Origin: Olsenella sp. An270
Lineage (GTDB): Bacteria; Actinomycetota; Coriobacteriia; Coriobacteriales; Atopobiaceae
Length of the DNA: 64,000 nt
Assembly: GCF_002159735.1 (NCBI RefSeq)
Contig: NZ_NFJF01000003.1
Coordinates: 124,001-188,000 of the forward strand
Direction of reading: 5' to 3'
The translations under genes were made by a program, and so were the position numbers. The notes below the pieces were generated by a model, which saw only the letters and a program-made list of their open reading frames with translations, was not told the DNA's origin and did no database searches. This document shows positions 1 to 7,554 of the stretch, piece after piece; within the stretch, counting starts at the first letter, position 1, and each line of letters opens with the position of its first letter.

Positions 1-239
1 AGCCCACCTCCGCGCTCGACCCCGAGATGGTCGGGGAGGTCCTCGACGTCATGCGCGAGCTCGCCGAGCAGGGCATGACCATGGTGGTCGTCACGCACGA
101 GATGGGCTTCGCGCGCGAGGTCGCCGACCGCGTGTGCTTTGTCGACGAGGGCATAATCCAAGAGCAGGGCACGCCTGCCGAGGTCTTTGGCAACCCGCAG
201 AACCCGCGTACCCAGAGCTTCCTCTCCAAGGTCCTCTAG
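1..239 (+). CDS. Amino-acid ABC transporter ATP-binding protein (C-terminal fragment, cut by window start)
   Basis: The reading frame is open from base 3 and ends at the TAG at 237-239. The first residues read PTSALDPE, the end of a Walker B and D-loop region (normally [10 protein letters not shown]), followed by [17 protein letters not shown], the H-loop region typical of GlnQ/ArtP-type ATPases of polar amino-acid uptake systems, and a usual C-terminus ([19 protein letters not shown]). Known for the family: the protein powers a membrane permease fed by an extracellular binding protein. The N-terminal two thirds, including Walker A, lie outside the window. The partners are not visible here, although an orphan family-3 binding lipoprotein lies far away at 33467. 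Confidence 0.9.
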   Translation, partial: PTSALDPEMVGEVLDVMRELAEQGMTMVVVTHEMGFAREVADRVCFVDEGIIQEQGTPAEVFGNPQNPRTQSFLSKVL

Positions 240-257
240 GCCCGGGCGGCGCGTCTC

Positions 258-893
258 ATGCTGGGAATCGTCGGCTACGGGGGCTTCGTTGCGTCCGCGG
301 CGGCCCTCTGCCTCACGCCGGGCATCGACACCGTCTACATCCTCACGCGCACCGTCTCCGGCGGCCGGCGCGAGGGGCTGGCCAGTGCGTTTGGCATCAA
401 CGTGGGACTGGTGGTGCACACGATCCTCGTGGCGGCCGGGCTGTCCCTCGTGCTCGCCGCCTCTCCCGTGGCCTTCAACGTGATCAAGGTGGCGGGCGCC
501 GCGTACCTCGCGGTGATGGGCGTGCGCAGCATCCTCTCCGGCGGCTCGTCCTTCTCGGTGGGCGAGAGGGTCGGCGAGCCCGCAGCCGGCTCCAACCTGC
601 GCGTCTTTGCCCAGGGCGTGCTGACCAACGTCCTCAACCCCAAGATCATCCTGTTCTTCCTGGCGCTGCTGCCGCAGTTCGTGGCCACGCCCAACTCCTT
701 CGGGCCGGTGCCGTTTCTTGCGCTCGGCCTCACCTACGTGGCGCTCTCCACGCTCTGGACCGTGGTGATCGTGCTCGTGGCGGCGCCCTTCTCGCGCCTG
801 CTGACCCGCAGCCCGCGCGCCGGACGCGTGACCGCCGTGGTCTCCGGTCTGGTCTACATCGCCCTCGGCGCCACGATCTTCCTCACGGCGTAG
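258..893 (+). CDS. LysE/RhtB-family amino-acid exporter
   Basis: This 211-residue protein has about six hydrophobic segments and the RhtB/LysE hallmark near the N-terminus, TPGIDTVYIL (residues 20-29), followed by a GxxxG-type stretch. Family members export amino acids or homoserine lactone-like compounds across the cytoplasmic membrane; the substrate cannot be told from sequence. The ATG at 258 lies only 18 bases after the stop of the upstream ABC ATPase, so the two may be cotranscribed, giving an uptake gene followed by an efflux gene. No strong ribosome binding site precedes it, which fits translation coupled to the upstream gene. A CCTTCTCGCCC motif follows the stop codon directly. Confidence 0.88.
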   Translation: MLGIVGYGGFVASAAALCLTPGIDTVYILTRTVSGGRREGLASAFGINVGLVVHTILVAAGLSLVLAASPVAFNVIKVAGAAYLAVMGVRSILSGGSSFSVGERVGEPAAGSNLRVFAQGVLTNVLNPKIILFFLALLPQFVATPNSFGPVPFLALGLTYVALSTLWTVVIVLVAAPFSRLLTRSPRAGRVTAVVSGLVYIALGATIFLTA

Positions 894-925
894 CGGACCT
901 TCTCGCCCGGGCGCCCTGTATTCCT

Positions 926-1070
926 GAGGTTATGCGTCATTCGCTAGGTTATGCGGCGTCGACTTGGTTGTGTATGCAATTGAATTCTATATATTAGTAG
1001 GTAGACGTCTTGTCGAGAAGATCGGGACACCGTAGCGGCGCGCATAACCTTCGCGATGTCGCATAACCTC
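926..1070. repeat. Symmetric repeat element A: AGGTTATGCG twice direct, twice inverted
   Basis: The unit AGGTTATGCG occurs at 927-936 and 946-955 on the plus strand and, inverted, at 1041-1050 and 1060-1069. The two 30-bp arms (926-955 and 1041-1070) match at 24 of 30 positions when one is reverse complemented, and units within an arm start 19 bp apart. The spacer between the arms is AT-rich and holds a promoter-like pair (TTGTGT at 968, TATATT at 990, 16 bp apart). The element lies upstream of the XRE regulator gene at 1165, so an autoregulatory operator array is the simplest reading. Confidence 0.75.
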
Positions 1071-1164
1071 GAGCACGCCCGATTCAGGCGGCCGTGTCAA
1101 AGGGTTTTGACTCGCCGCGGGTGCCCGACGCGGGTACGATTCTTGCAGGGAGAGGAGGCGTGCC

Positions 1165-1803
1165 ATGGCAGCGGAGCTCCAGAGCGCACGGCAGGTCGTG
1201 GGCGAGCGCGTCCGCGAGCGGCGCGAGGCGGCGGGCCTCACGCAGGCGGAGCTCGCACAGCGCGTCTACGTGAGCCGCCAGACGGTCAACAACTGGGAGA
1301 CCGGCAAGACCCTCATCGACGTGCAGAGCCTCGCGCTCGTGGCGGACGAGCTGGGGACCAGCGCCTCCGAGCTGCTCGGCGAGCACGGCACCAGCGCGGT
1401 GCGCGCCGAGGCCGAGTCTCGCCACGAGCTCGTCAGGCTGCTCTTTAGGGCGGCCCTCACGTACGCGGTCTTCTTCGTTTCCACGATGGCCTACATCTAC
1501 GCGACCCGGCTCCTGGACGCGAGCACCGCGACCGGCAGGGGGTTGCTGTACCTGGCGTCGTTCCTCCGGCTTCTGGCCTGCTTCTGGAACGGCGCCTGCG
1601 ACGCGCGCGTCACTCGGTTCATGCGCGAGCACGACCTTGCGGACGCCACCAGGCTCTGGGCCTTCCTCGAGGGGCGCGACCCCGCGGACGCCCTGCCGGA
1701 CGACTTCCTCTACCGGACGTTTCTGCCCATGTGGCGCTTCTGGGTGAGCCTTGCCGCCGTCGTGCTGCTCCTGCTGCTGTGCCTGCCCGCGCTGGTCGCC
1801 TAG
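1165..1803 (+). CDS. XRE-family transcriptional regulator with C-terminal membrane segments
   Basis: Residues about 10-65 form a Cro/CI-type helix-turn-helix (GLTQAELAQRVYVSRQTVNNWE), with the recognition helix at VSRQTVNNWE. The rest of the 212 residues carries hydrophobic stretches near 95-115, 125-145 and at the very C-terminus (VSLAAVVLLLLLCLPALV), so the regulator is probably tethered to the membrane. The start at 1165 is supported by a GGAGAGGAGG-like ribosome binding site. The upstream symmetric repeat element is a candidate operator. The gene converges on the exchanger gene downstream and the two stop codons share one CTAG tetranucleotide (1800-1803). The regulated genes are unknown. 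Confidence 0.85.
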   Translation: MAAELQSARQVVGERVRERREAAGLTQAELAQRVYVSRQTVNNWETGKTLIDVQSLALVADELGTSASELLGEHGTSAVRAEAESRHELVRLLFRAALTYAVFFVSTMAYIYATRLLDASTATGRGLLYLASFLRLLACFWNGACDARVTRFMREHDLADATRLWAFLEGRDPADALPDDFLYRTFLPMWRFWVSLAAVVLLLLLCLPALVA

Positions 1804-2759
1804 CGCATCACCGACGTGGCGATGTAGGCTGCGTAGAGCACCACGAAGACGACACCGTTGGCGCGGCTCATCTCGTGGCGGCGCCCGATGAAGGCAAAGC
1901 CCACGAGCACGGCCGAGAAGAGCGCGAGCAGCGCGAGGTCCACGTTGTACGCGGGGTCGTAGGGGATGCTGGCAAAGAGCGCCGGCCCGCCCATGACGAG
2001 CAGCAGGTTGGAGATGTTGGAGCCCACGACGTTGCCCACGGCGATGTCGGAATTGCCGCGGAAGGCGGCCACCACGCTCGTGACCAGCTCCGGCAGGCAC
2101 GTGCCGAGCGCAACCACGGTGATGCCGATGACGCGCTCGGATATGCCCATGGCGCCCGCGATCTCAACGGAGTTGTCCACCACGAAGTCCGCGCCAAACT
2201 TGAGCATCGCGATGCCGCCCACGATGAAGAGCAGGTCCCGGAAGGTGTTGGCGGAGACGGCGCCGGTGTTGGGGTCCTCCGGGGCGCCGTCCTTCTCGGT
2301 TGCGCCCTCGCCGAGGCCCACGGCGACGGTCCGCGCCACGAAGGCGACGAACGCGGCGAGAAGGACCACGCCCTCGACCATCGTCACCTGGCCGTCGGTG
2401 TTGGCCACGAGCGCGAGCAGGCCGCAGGCCGCCACGCTCACGGGGATCTCGAAGCGCTGGGTGCTGCGCGAGAGCGTGACCGGGGCGATCACGGCCGAGA
2501 GGCCGAGGATGAGCAGCAGGTTTGCCAGGCAGCTGCCCATGACGTTACCAAAGGCCATGTCGGCGTGGCCGCCCACGGCGGAGGTGACGCTGACCACGAG
2601 CTCCGGCAGCGACGTTCCGATGGCCACGATGGTGAGGCCGGCCACGCGCTCGGGGACGCCGAGGCGCGCGGCGATGCTGCAGGCGCCGTCCACGAGGAAG
2701 TTGGCGCCAAAGATGAGCAGGGCAAATCCAAGCACGATGACAATGAGGCTGAGAAGCAC
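1800..2759 (-). CDS. CaCA-family calcium/sodium antiporter (YrbG-like)
   Basis: The 319-residue membrane protein contains the two inverted alpha-repeats of the calcium/cation antiporter superfamily: GTSLPELVVS followed by GNVMGSCLANLLLILG in the first half, and GTCLPELVTS followed by GNVVGSNISNLLLVMG in the second. The acidic residues of the GxSLPE motifs form the cation site in the family. Length matches bacterial YrbG proteins. The start is a GTG at 2759 preceded by GGAAAGG on the minus strand. It likely exchanges calcium for sodium or protons at the cytoplasmic membrane. Its stop codon overlaps that of the convergent XRE gene. Confidence 0.93.
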   Translation of the reverse strand: MLLSLIVIVLGFALLIFGANFLVDGACSIAARLGVPERVAGLTIVAIGTSLPELVVSVTSAVGGHADMAFGNVMGSCLANLLLILGLSAVIAPVTLSRSTQRFEIPVSVAACGLLALVANTDGQVTMVEGVVLLAAFVAFVARTVAVGLGEGATEKDGAPEDPNTGAVSANTFRDLLFIVGGIAMLKFGADFVVDNSVEIAGAMGISERVIGITVVALGTCLPELVTSVVAAFRGNSDIAVGNVVGSNISNLLLVMGGPALFASIPYDPAYNVDLALLALFSAVLVGFAFIGRRHEMSRANGVVFVVLYAAYIATSVMR

Positions 2760-2861
2760 GACGGTCCTTTCCGGATCGGGGATACCGTCATCGAGTATTC
2801 CATGGCCGGATTTCCCCCAATCCGAGTCGGCGAGCGACTCCCAACCGAATACACAAGTCCG

Positions 2862-5800
2862 TCAGCGACGGCGGCGGAGGACGAGCGCGAGGGTTGCGGT
2901 CACCACTCCTGCGATCAGGAGGGCGAGAAGGACGACGGGGCTCGTGGGGTCGCCGGTCGCGGGCATGTCGGCGGTCGACTCGCCCGTCTCGGCGGCGGTC
3001 GCCTGGTCGTTGGCGGAGGGGTTCTTCTCGTCAGGCGCGGGCTCTGGCGTGGGCTCGGGTTCGGGTTTCGGTGCCGGGTCTGGCGTGGGCTCGGGCGTGG
3101 GCTCGGGCGTGGGCTCGGGAGTCGGTTCCGGCTCGGGCTCCGGCTCGGGCTCGGGAGTCGGCTCGGGCTCCGGATCGTCGGGGCCGACCACGGGAGGCTC
3201 CTTCACGTCGTCGGGCAGGACGAGTGCGCCGTTGTTGCCCAGGCGCGCGGAGGCCCGCACCGCCCCGTCGCCCGCCTCCTCGAGCGCGAGCCGCGCGGCA
3301 TAGGGGGCGCTCCCCGTGGCGTTGGGGTCCTTCTCGGCAGATCCCAGCTCGGCCGCGCGCACGTAGCGCGGGGTGCCGGCGAGCGCCACGCACTGTCCGT
3401 CCCGAACGGAAAAGCGCTGGGGGATCTGGTCGGCGTCGAGCGCCACGGTGTAGGGCTCCATCACCCGCTCCGCGGTCGCTGGGGCCTCCTCGCCCGCACC
3501 GGCGACGTCGGCGGTGTAGACGGTCTGCTCAAAGTAGTAGGTCTGCCCGGCCTGCGGCAGCCCCGTCAGCGGCGCGTAGCCGCTCGCGCCGCGCGAGAAG
3601 AGCGGCGTGTCGCGGGAGAACGCGTAGTAGGAGTTGGTCTGCGCCGCCCATGCCAAGGCGACGGCCCCCGCCTGGGCGTCCGCGCCCGTCCCGGAGAAGT
3701 CGCTCGCGAAGACCGCGCGGGCCCCCGAGGGCACGCGCCGGACGTCTGCCCCGGTCGCCGCCTCGAGCTCCTCGTCGCTCACGTCCTCGCCCGCGTCCGC
3801 GCGCTCGAGCAGCGCCTCGGTGTCGGGCGTGGGCGAGACGAGGTACGCGAGGCGCAGCGGCAGCGTGCCCTGGCCGCCGTCGAGCGCGAGCGTGGCGGAG
3901 CCGTCCCCCGCCACGGTCACGCTCATGCGGCGCGCGGGCACGGCGTCCACGGGCACCGAGAGCAGCAGCGTCTGCCGGCCGGTGGCGAGGTTCGTCTCCA
4001 CCATGACCGCGAAGTCGTAGAGCGTGACGTCGCCGCCGGTGTACTGGTTGGGCAGGTTGCCTATGTAGTAGTACGTCTCGCACACGGCGGTGGCGCCGCC
4101 GTCCTGCGCCGCTTCGATTCTGTCGCGCACGTCCTCGGGCGCGCGCTCCTGCCAGCGGCCGTCCGCGACGGCGTCCACCTCGGCCTGCGTGGCAAAGGCG
4201 AAGGGCTCGCCGCCCATCGGCACCATCTCGTGCGCGTCGTTAACGTACCACGAGGCGTGGTTGGAGAAGTCGCCCGGCCCGGCGTAGGAGAACTGGCCGT
4301 CCTGCAGGGCGTCGTAGAAGAGGTCGTAGACCGCGTACCCCAGGTCGTAGCGCGAGTTCATGGCCTCCACGAGGTAGCCAAACTCGTGCGTGGCCTCGAC
4401 GTCGCCGGGGCCCTCGAGGCTGATCTTGACCGCCTGTGCCGCCAGCTCGCCGTCGAGCAGGGCGTCCCCGTAGACGATGCCGCTCACACGCTCGACCTCC
4501 ATGCCGGGCCCCACCTCGTCGGAGACGGTGACGCGGCTCCCGCCGGGGCGCTCGTCGCCGGGGCCGCCCGAGGCCGGGGCGGTGTAGGTCACGCCGAGGG
4601 CTCGGTCCACCACGGTGCCGAACGCCCACGAGAGCGCGCTCGCGCTGCGGGCGGAGAGGTAGTCGTCGACGGGCGTGACCTCGTAGCCGTCGGCCTCGGA
4701 GAGCAGGCCCGGGATGCAGGGGAGGGTGACGTCCTCCGCCACGAGCCCGCGCGGCCCGGAGCCAAAGAGGTGCAGCGTGACGTCCTTCTCGCCCGCCGCC
4801 GAGGCCTGGGCGAACGCCTGCGCCGCCGCCGAGAGGTTGTCCCTCAGGTCGGTGCCTGCCGCCGCCCCGGTCCCGGGCAGCGGGTGATAGGCCTGCTCGT
4901 GGGCGGTCTCCAGCAGGTAGGCGGTCGTCTCGCTCGTGTCCAGGCCGCAGGTGAAGAACGTGAGCGGGCGCTCGTCGCCCCATGCGGCGCCCACGCGCTC
5001 GGCCTCGTTGCGCATCGTGAGCAGCGTGGCGAGAAGCGCGTCGGTGCCGTAGCCGTTCTCGCGGCTGCCCGGCAGCGGGCCCAGAAAGCCGCTGGCGTCA
5101 CCGGTGTAGACGGGCGGGTCGGTGATGTTGACGCTCGCCATCGGCGGGGTCTCGCGACCCATGAGGCAGAGCACGGGGACGCGCCCCTCCGCGCCCGGGT
5201 CGTCCGCGGCGGCGGCCAGCATCTCTCCCGCCACGTGCGTCGCGAGCTGCAGGTAGGAGCCGCTGCCGAGCCGGGCCGGGGAGGTCGCGCCGGCTCCGTC
5301 CGTGGCCGTGGCGCTCACGGAGAGCGCGCCGTTGGCGTACGTGACGTAGTCGCCGCCCGCGTCCGGGGCGTAGGTTCCGAGCGGCATGAGCGTCGTGACC
5401 TGGGAGTCGTAGCCGATCACGGCCACGCGCGTGGGGACGCTGGCGCCGTCGTTTTCCGCCATGAGGCGAGCGATCGCCTGGTCGAGGGCGTCGGCGAGGT
5501 AGGCCGCCTGGGGCCGGCCGCCGTAGGTGACGTCGGCGAGCAGGCGGTTGGTGCTCACCACAAAGACGACGTCGTGGGCGGGGCCGCCCTCCTGCCGCAC
5601 CGAGACGGCCGAGGCGAGCGCCGAGAGCCCCACGACGAAGCTGTGGTCGTCCACGTCGATCCTCACGGGGAGGCCGGCGGCGCGCGCGTCGTCGGCGCTG
5701 GCGTAGACGGACTTGTCGACCCAGATGCGGCCCGCGTTCTCGGTCGAGAGGGCCCCCGCGTCCGAGCGGAAGACCTCCTGCCAGCTTGCGGAGGTGTCCG

Positions 5801-5921
5801 GGTCGGCGAGCTTGGTGACGCCCTCGGTGCCGGCGCGGGCCGCGGGCGCTGCCACGAGGGCGACGGCGAGGGTGACGAGCAGGGCGAGAAGGGCCGGCGG
5901 GAACGTGCGGCGGCGAGACAT
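2862..5921 (-). CDS. Large LPxTG-like cell-wall-anchored surface protein with vWA-like domain
   Basis: The chosen start (5921) gives 1019 residues beginning MSRRRTFPPALL, a clear signal peptide ending near ARA at residue 30. Upstream codons in the frame lack such a signal. NAGRIWVDKSVY near residues 62-73 resembles the start of von Willebrand A-type surface proteins of Gram-positive bacteria; a vWA-like domain probably follows (about 90-400), but its metal site is degenerate (VVSTN where DxSxS is expected). Near the C-terminus is a Pro-Glu-Thr repeat stalk (3031-3175), then MPATGD, a hydrophobic segment and RRRR, the sortase signal. It is probably a pilus- or adhesin-type protein. No sortase gene is in the window. 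Confidence 0.88.
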   Translation of the reverse strand: MSRRRTFPPALLALLVTLAVALVAAPAARAGTEGVTKLADPDTSASWQEVFRSDAGALSTENAGRIWVDKSVYASADDARAAGLPVRIDVDDHSFVVGLSALASAVSVRQEGGPAHDVVFVVSTNRLLADVTYGGRPQAAYLADALDQAIARLMAENDGASVPTRVAVIGYDSQVTTLMPLGTYAPDAGGDYVTYANGALSVSATATDGAGATSPARLGSGSYLQLATHVAGEMLAAAADDPGAEGRVPVLCLMGRETPPMASVNITDPPVYTGDASGFLGPLPGSRENGYGTDALLATLLTMRNEAERVGAAWGDERPLTFFTCGLDTSETTAYLLETAHEQAYHPLPGTGAAAGTDLRDNLSAAAQAFAQASAAGEKDVTLHLFGSGPRGLVAEDVTLPCIPGLLSEADGYEVTPVDDYLSARSASALSWAFGTVVDRALGVTYTAPASGGPGDERPGGSRVTVSDEVGPGMEVERVSGIVYGDALLDGELAAQAVKISLEGPGDVEATHEFGYLVEAMNSRYDLGYAVYDLFYDALQDGQFSYAGPGDFSNHASWYVNDAHEMVPMGGEPFAFATQAEVDAVADGRWQERAPEDVRDRIEAAQDGGATAVCETYYYIGNLPNQYTGGDVTLYDFAVMVETNLATGRQTLLLSVPVDAVPARRMSVTVAGDGSATLALDGGQGTLPLRLAYLVSPTPDTEALLERADAGEDVSDEELEAATGADVRRVPSGARAVFASDFSGTGADAQAGAVALAWAAQTNSYYAFSRDTPLFSRGASGYAPLTGLPQAGQTYYFEQTVYTADVAGAGEEAPATAERVMEPYTVALDADQIPQRFSVRDGQCVALAGTPRYVRAAELGSAEKDPNATGSAPYAARLALEEAGDGAVRASARLGNNGALVLPDDVKEPPVVGPDDPEPEPTPEPEPEPEPEPTPEPTPEPTPEPTPDPAPKPEPEPTPEPAPDEKNPSANDQATAAETGESTADMPATGDPTSPVVLLALLIAGVVTATLALVLRRRR
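3031..3175. repeat. Low-complexity GGCTCGGG(A/C)(G/T)T-type tandem repeat encoding a Pro-Glu/Thr stalk
   Basis: A run of near-identical 6- and 12-base units on the plus strand encodes, on the minus strand, a proline-glutamate/threonine-rich stalk (PEPTPEPTP pattern) just before the wall-anchor signal of the surface protein. Such stalks span the peptidoglycan in anchored proteins. The unit identity makes copy-number change by slippage likely. Confidence 0.85.
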
Positions 5922-5944
5922 GGGACCCCGATTCTGCGGGAGGG

Positions 5945-5975
5945 GATAAATGCTACGTCTATACCCGCATTTATC
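5945..5975. promoter_or_regulatory. Inverted repeat bracketing the putative promoter of the surface-protein gene
   Basis: GATAAATGC at 5945-5953 is perfectly repeated in inverted form as GCATTTATC at 5967-5975, leaving a 13-base spacer. On the minus strand the spacer reads as TATAGA in a -10-like context, about 35 bases upstream of the surface-protein start at 5921. A repressor binding the arms would occlude the promoter. The region is notably AT-rich against its surroundings. Confidence 0.55.
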
Positions 5976-6050
5976 GCCCGCATGCGGCGCCCACGGGAAG
6001 CGCACATCGCTGACGCCCAGCTGCAAGGGTCGCGGCCGGCGCGCGCATGC

Positions 6051-6056
6051 TACACT
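6051..6056 (+). promoter_or_regulatory. Putative -10 element (TACACT) for the ECF transporter operon
   Basis: TGCTACACT (extended -10 style) lies 170 bases before the DUF4430 lipoprotein start, at a suitable position to transcribe the structured leader that follows. The -35 region is not recognisable. TATACT/TACACT hexamers occupy the equivalent place before many genes in this window. Confidence 0.5.
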
Positions 6057-6074
6057 GGCGCCAACCACATACCG

Positions 6075-6225
6075 AGGGCACGGCTCCTGCAGCTGCTACG
6101 TCATGTTGAAAACGGCTCCGGTTTGACTCCGGATCAGCACACGGCTGTGCCAGGGACGGCGGGACTCCCGTCGGCCCCGCCTTGCCCTCCCGACGCCCTG
6201 GACCCAGGGAGGAAGCGAGGCTCTT
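6075..6225 (+). ncRNA. Structured leader, candidate divergent cobalamin riboswitch
   Basis: The 5' leader of the ECF operon is rich in potential stems: GGCACGGC (6077-6084) with GCTGTGCC (6144-6151), TCCGG/CCGGA around 6117-6133, GACGG/CCGTC around 6155-6172, and CCCTGG/CCAGGG around 6196-6209 next to the ribosome binding site GGGAGGAAG. The stretch GGTTTGACTCCGGATC followed by CAGCAC and GGCTGTG loosely resembles the GGTGaaAatCC...CCGC.aCTGT core of cobalamin riboswitches, and the last hairpin could hide the ribosome binding site. The downstream DUF4430 and ECF genes fit corrinoid uptake. The core match is imperfect, so the class is uncertain. Confidence 0.4.
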
Positions 6226-6672
6226 ATGTCTCAGGAGAACCTGTCGAGAAGGACCTTCGTCGCGCAGCTCGCCGGCGTTGCGGCGGCGTGCGCGCTCGCG
6301 CTGACGGTCGTGGCCTGCGGCGGCACGCCTGCGGCCGACCCCGCGCAGGACCAGCAGGCCACGATGGCCGTCACCGTGGAGATCGACGCGACGGCCGGCG
6401 AGGGCGAGAAGACCTCGACGGAGGTGGACGTCCCCGAGGGCGCCACGGCCTACGACGCGCTGGTCGCGACCGGCGTCGACGTCAACGCGTCCGACTCCGA
6501 GTACGGCATGTACGTCCAGGGGATCGATGGCCTCGCCGGCGGTGACTTCGGCGACATGAGCGGCTGGATGTTCGAGGTCAACGGCGAGATGTCGGACGTG
6601 AGCTGCTCTGAGGCCACGCTCGCCGACGGCGACGTGGTCACCTGGCTCTACGTGACCGAGTTCACCGAGTAG
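6226..6672 (+). CDS. DUF4430 (transcobalamin-like C-terminal domain) lipoprotein of an ECF uptake system
   Basis: The 148-residue protein starts with a twin-arginine motif (SRRTFVAQL, residues 7-15) and a lipobox ending VVAC with Cys31, so it is probably exported folded by Tat and lipid-anchored outside. The mature part matches DUF4430: an EVDVPEGATAYDAL segment followed by MYVQGIDG and GWMFEVNG, as in the ligand-binding C-terminal domain of transcobalamin and intrinsic factor. It is the first gene of an ECF transporter operon, suggesting it captures or presents a vitamin, probably a corrinoid, to the transporter. That substrate is inferred from family and context. The ATG at 6226 follows a good GGGAGGAAG site. 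Confidence 0.8.
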   Translation: MSQENLSRRTFVAQLAGVAAACALALTVVACGGTPAADPAQDQQATMAVTVEIDATAGEGEKTSTEVDVPEGATAYDALVATGVDVNASDSEYGMYVQGIDGLAGGDFGDMSGWMFEVNGEMSDVSCSEATLADGDVVTWLYVTEFTE

Positions 6673-6681
6673 AGAGACGAC

Positions 6682-7554
6682 GTGGCCGCGCCGCGCGCCA
6701 GAGCCTTCGACGCCGTCCACGCGGCCGTCCCGACGGCACTGTTCGCCGGGGTGGTCGCGCTGACGATGCTGGCGGTGCAGCCTGCGCTGGTGGCGGCCTC
6801 GCTCGCCGGCGCGCTGCTCTTCTCGCTGCTCGCGCGCGGCGTCGCCGCCACGGCGCGCGGGCTCGCCTGGCAGCTGCCGCTGCTCGCGCTCGTGTGCCTG
6901 CTCAACCCGCTCTTCTCGGCCTCCGGCTCCACGCTCCTTTTCAAGCTGGGGCCGCGCAGCGTCTACCTGGAGAGCCTCGCCTACGGGGCCACGATGGGCG
7001 CGCTTCTGGTGGCGTCGGTCCTGTGGCTCGAGGGTGCCGCGGCGGTGCTCTCGCAGGACCGGCTGCTCGCGCTCGCACCCCGGCGCGCCCGTGCGCTGCC
7101 GGTTCTGGCGGGCATGGTCTCCCAGCTCGTGCCGCAGCTGCTGCGCCGCTCGCGCGCGGTGCGCGCCTCGCTCGCCGCCTGCACCGCCGCCGGCCCGCGT
7201 CCTGCTGCGCGCGATGCCCTCACGCGGACGTCGTCGCTTCTGCTCTCCTGGTCGCTCGAGGAGTCGCTCGAGCGTGCCGACTCCATGCGCTCGCGTGGCT
7301 GGGAGTCGGGGCGTCCGCGCACGTCCTACCGTCCGGAGCGCCTGCGCCGCCGCGACGTCGCGCTGCTCTGCGCTGTCGCGGCGCTGCTCGTCGCGGCCGC
7401 TGTCTGCGCGTGGGGACTCTGTTCGCAGTGGCGCTTCTACCCGCACATGGCCGGGGTCGGCCCCTGGTGGGCCCACGTGCCGTTCGTCCTTCTCGTCCTG
7501 CTTCCCGCTGCCGCAGAGCTGGCGGTGCGCCTGCGCGAGAGGGGGATGGCATGA
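6682..7554 (+). CDS. ecfT: ECF transporter transmembrane (T) component
   Basis: This 290-residue membrane protein has an early hydrophobic block, a central cytoplasmic region containing the short Ala-Arg-Gly/Ser coupling-helix-like motifs of EcfT/CbiQ proteins (ADSMRSRGWESG-type sequence near residue 200: ERADSMRSRGW), and C-terminal membrane spans. EcfT couples ATP hydrolysis by the EcfA subunits to the substrate-specific S component. The start is a GTG at 6682, ten bases after the lipoprotein stop. Its stop overlaps the ATG of the fused ATPase (ATGA at 7551-7554), showing translational coupling. The S component gene follows at 9408 beyond an oppositely oriented gene. Confidence 0.88.
   Translation: MAAPRARAFDAVHAAVPTALFAGVVALTMLAVQPALVAASLAGALLFSLLARGVAATARGLAWQLPLLALVCLLNPLFSASGSTLLFKLGPRSVYLESLAYGATMGALLVASVLWLEGAAAVLSQDRLLALAPRRARALPVLAGMVSQLVPQLLRRSRAVRASLAACTAAGPRPAARDALTRTSSLLLSWSLEESLERADSMRSRGWESGRPRTSYRPERLRRRDVALLCAVAALLVAAAVCAWGLCSQWRFYPHMAGVGPWWAHVPFVLLVLLPAAAELAVRLRERGMA

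Noticed and set aside
1731-6545. Very long plus-strand open frame (1604 codons) across the exchanger and surface-protein genes
   Set aside because: It is the antisense shadow of minus-strand genes. The product is rich in Arg, Gly, His and Val without domains, and lacks a ribosome binding site.
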